From JAWXUD01 sp044432945 (GTDB taxonomy: Bacteria; Cyanobacteriota; Vampirovibrionia; Gastranaerophilales; Gastranaerophilaceae), in NCBI GenBank assembly GCA_044432945.1, contig JAWXUD010000036.1:1-15151 (forward strand): DNA of 15,151 nucleotides, read 5' to 3'. Shown here one piece after another: positions 14,389 through 15,151 of the stretch (position 1 is the first letter of the stretch; every line of letters starts with the position of its first letter). The translations under genes and the position numbers were made by a program. Below the pieces are notes generated by a model. It worked only from the letters and a program-made list of their open reading frames with translations, made no database searches and had not been told where the DNA came from.

Positions 14389-14685
14389 ATGCAAATACAC
14401 AATATGAGAACTAATCAAAACCCAAATTTTAAAGCACTACAATTCCCAAAAGGAACAAATATGTTAACTGTAGCAGGTGAATTAGCAGAAGCTGGTTATA
14501 AGTCTATGAATACACAAGGTTTAAGCTATAGGGCAACTATTGACACGCTTATAGAGAAAAATCGTCACTTCGGATTTTTTCCATCTTCTGAAAAAATCAC
14601 AGGCAAAACCACTAAGTTAGAAATGGACGTTTTTAATAAGTTGGCAGAAAAATTTCCTGATGTGAAGATTGTTAAAAATAATTAA
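14389..14685 (+). CDS. Small protein of unknown function, paralogue of the previous gene
   Basis: This 98-residue protein starts at ATG 14389 behind AAGGA and is not recognised. The N-terminus contains Asn-Pro-Asn-Phe-Lys-Ala-Leu-Gln-Phe-Pro-Lys (11-21), which matches the previous gene product position by position in type. The C-terminus, Gly72-Lys through Glu78-Met-Asp-Val-Phe to Lys88-Phe-Pro-Asp-Val (88-92), also matches the neighbour, while the middle is shorter and diverged. It has no Cys, no signal peptide and no transmembrane segment, and is fairly basic. It ends 16 bp before the palindromic terminator, so the two small genes probably form one transcript ending there. Confidence 0.75.
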   Translation: MQIHNMRTNQNPNFKALQFPKGTNMLTVAGELAEAGYKSMNTQGLSYRATIDTLIEKNRHFGFFPSSEKITGKTTKLEMDVFNKLAEKFPDVKIVKNN

Positions 14686-14701
14686 ATTTTTAATATAAAT
14701 T

Positions 14702-14743
14702 AAGCGACCGCATTATTGAATTAATTCAATAATGCGGTCGCTT
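14702..14743. terminator. Perfect 42-bp palindrome, bidirectional intrinsic terminator
   Basis: Bases 14702-14722 are the exact reverse complement of 14723-14743, with a GC-rich base (arm begins AAGCGACCGCATTATTG) and an AT-only tip. In RNA it would form a hairpin of about 19 bp with a 4-base loop. The plus strand continues with TTATAATATTTTATTTT, and the minus strand with TAATTTATATTAAAAATTT. It lies between the convergent small gene (plus) and the right-edge gene (minus), as expected for a shared terminator. Confidence 0.85.
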
Positions 14744-14777
14744 TTATAATATTTTATTTTCAGGCGTTAAAGTCCGA

Positions 14778-15151
14778 TTATTCAGTCACACAACGAGCTT
14801 TTGCTCCCACAGATTTATGACTATTACCACTGCATGTATCATAATCTTGTAACCTTATCCAATACATTTGCTCATAAGTATATTGATCAGATGAAAAATA
14901 ATGATAATTAGAATCTAATCCAAACATTGACCAACTACTTGCATTTGGTGCTAGTGTATATGCCGTGTTCCAAGCTGGATCTTTTATGTCATACATATAT
15001 GAAATCAATTCTAACAGCTCTGTTCTATCGGGCAATCTTTTGCCAGCTAAATCGCACGCCTCTAAAGCTCCAGCCCAGTTGTTTGATGAACAATAACTAC
15101 AGCCGCTACTTGTTGTACAGTCAGAATCATATTGATTATTTCCATCGCAAG
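14778..15151 (-). CDS. C-terminal part of a Cys-rich, probably secreted or pilin-like protein (partial)
   Basis: The frame is open from the TAA at 14778 to the right window edge, giving 123 visible residues; the true start lies outside, and a TTG at 15035 is only an internal codon. Seven cysteines are visible, four of them in the first 33 residues in a Ser/Asn-rich region. Then comes Asn-Asn-Trp-Ala-Gly-Ala-Leu-x-x-Cys-x-x-x-Gly-x-Arg-Leu-Pro-Asp-x-x-Glu-Leu, followed by aromatic-rich strands and a Tyr-Trp-Ile-Arg and Ala-Arg-Cys-Val ending. The Trp/Cys/Arg-Leu-Pro pattern resembles DUF1566/Lcl-type C-terminal domains found on extracytoplasmic proteins, and in this lineage such domains can follow a prepilin N-terminus. 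That link is inference. The cysteines suggest disulfides outside the cytoplasm. Confidence 0.65.
   Translation of the reverse strand, partial: CDGNNQYDSDCTTSSGCSYCSSNNWAGALEACDLAGKRLPDRTELLELISYMYDIKDPAWNTAYTLAPNASSWSMFGLDSNYHYFSSDQYTYEQMYWIRLQDYDTCSGNSHKSVGAKARCVTE

Noticed and set aside
14778..15035. A complete 85-residue gene starting with TTG at 15035.
   Set aside because: The same frame continues upstream without a stop to the window edge with a plausible protein sequence, so it is a fragment of a longer gene.
1..15151. CRISPR arrays, tRNA or rRNA genes, insertion sequences, phage or toxin-antitoxin modules.
   Set aside because: No regularly spaced repeats, cloverleaf-like sequences, transposase motifs or paired small toxin/antitoxin signatures were seen on either strand.

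Overview
The window is AT-rich and looks chromosomal. It carries housekeeping genes plus a few lineage-specific ones. The type IV pilin-like N-terminus with a Gly/Phe-Thr-Leu-Ala-Glu cleavage site, the cyanobacterial flavour of the GshB-like protein, a full NifU/NifS pair without nitrogenase genes, and the small unrecognised proteins together suggest a non-photosynthetic relative of Cyanobacteria (Melainabacteria/Vampirovibrionia, probably the gut order Gastranaerophilales). This assignment is an inference from gene style, not from a marker search.

Layout, left to right. (1) 1-268, minus: N-terminus of a prepilin-like protein cut by the window edge, divergent from a short MerR/HspR-like regulator (408-758, plus). 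(2) 755-7431, a minus-strand block, in transcription order: an LD-carboxypeptidase (S66) gene; nifU and nifS, overlapping by one base and ending in an intrinsic terminator; a secreted or membrane protein with 21-residue repeats; and full-length comEC. (3) 7475-13899, alternating housekeeping genes: dnaX (+), ribD (-), a gshB-like ATP-grasp gene (+), tsaD (-), obg (+). (4) 14013-14685, plus: two small tandem paralogues of unknown function. (5) 14702-14743: a perfect 42-bp palindrome that should terminate transcription in both directions. (6) 14778-15151, minus: the C-terminal part of a Cys-rich protein whose start lies beyond the window.

The genes do not form one pathway. Functional links that can be argued are: NifU with NifS (Fe-S cluster assembly); ComEC with the prepilin-like proteins (DNA uptake or surface filaments, speculative); and TsaD, Obg and DnaX as core translation, ribosome and replication functions. 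Packing is tight: two convergent pairs share stop-codon bases, a third is 14 bp apart, and several genes (dnaX, ribD, tsaD) have a promoter -10 element so close to the ATG that their mRNAs are predicted to be leaderless or nearly so. No stretch over 300 bp lacks a gene. I see no tRNA, rRNA, CRISPR array, insertion sequence or phage gene. The most unusual items are the 21-residue repeat protein, the paired small paralogues, the GshB-like enzyme with an altered active-site loop, and the symmetric -10 element between tsaD and obg. I do not see a clear multi-gene novel system.
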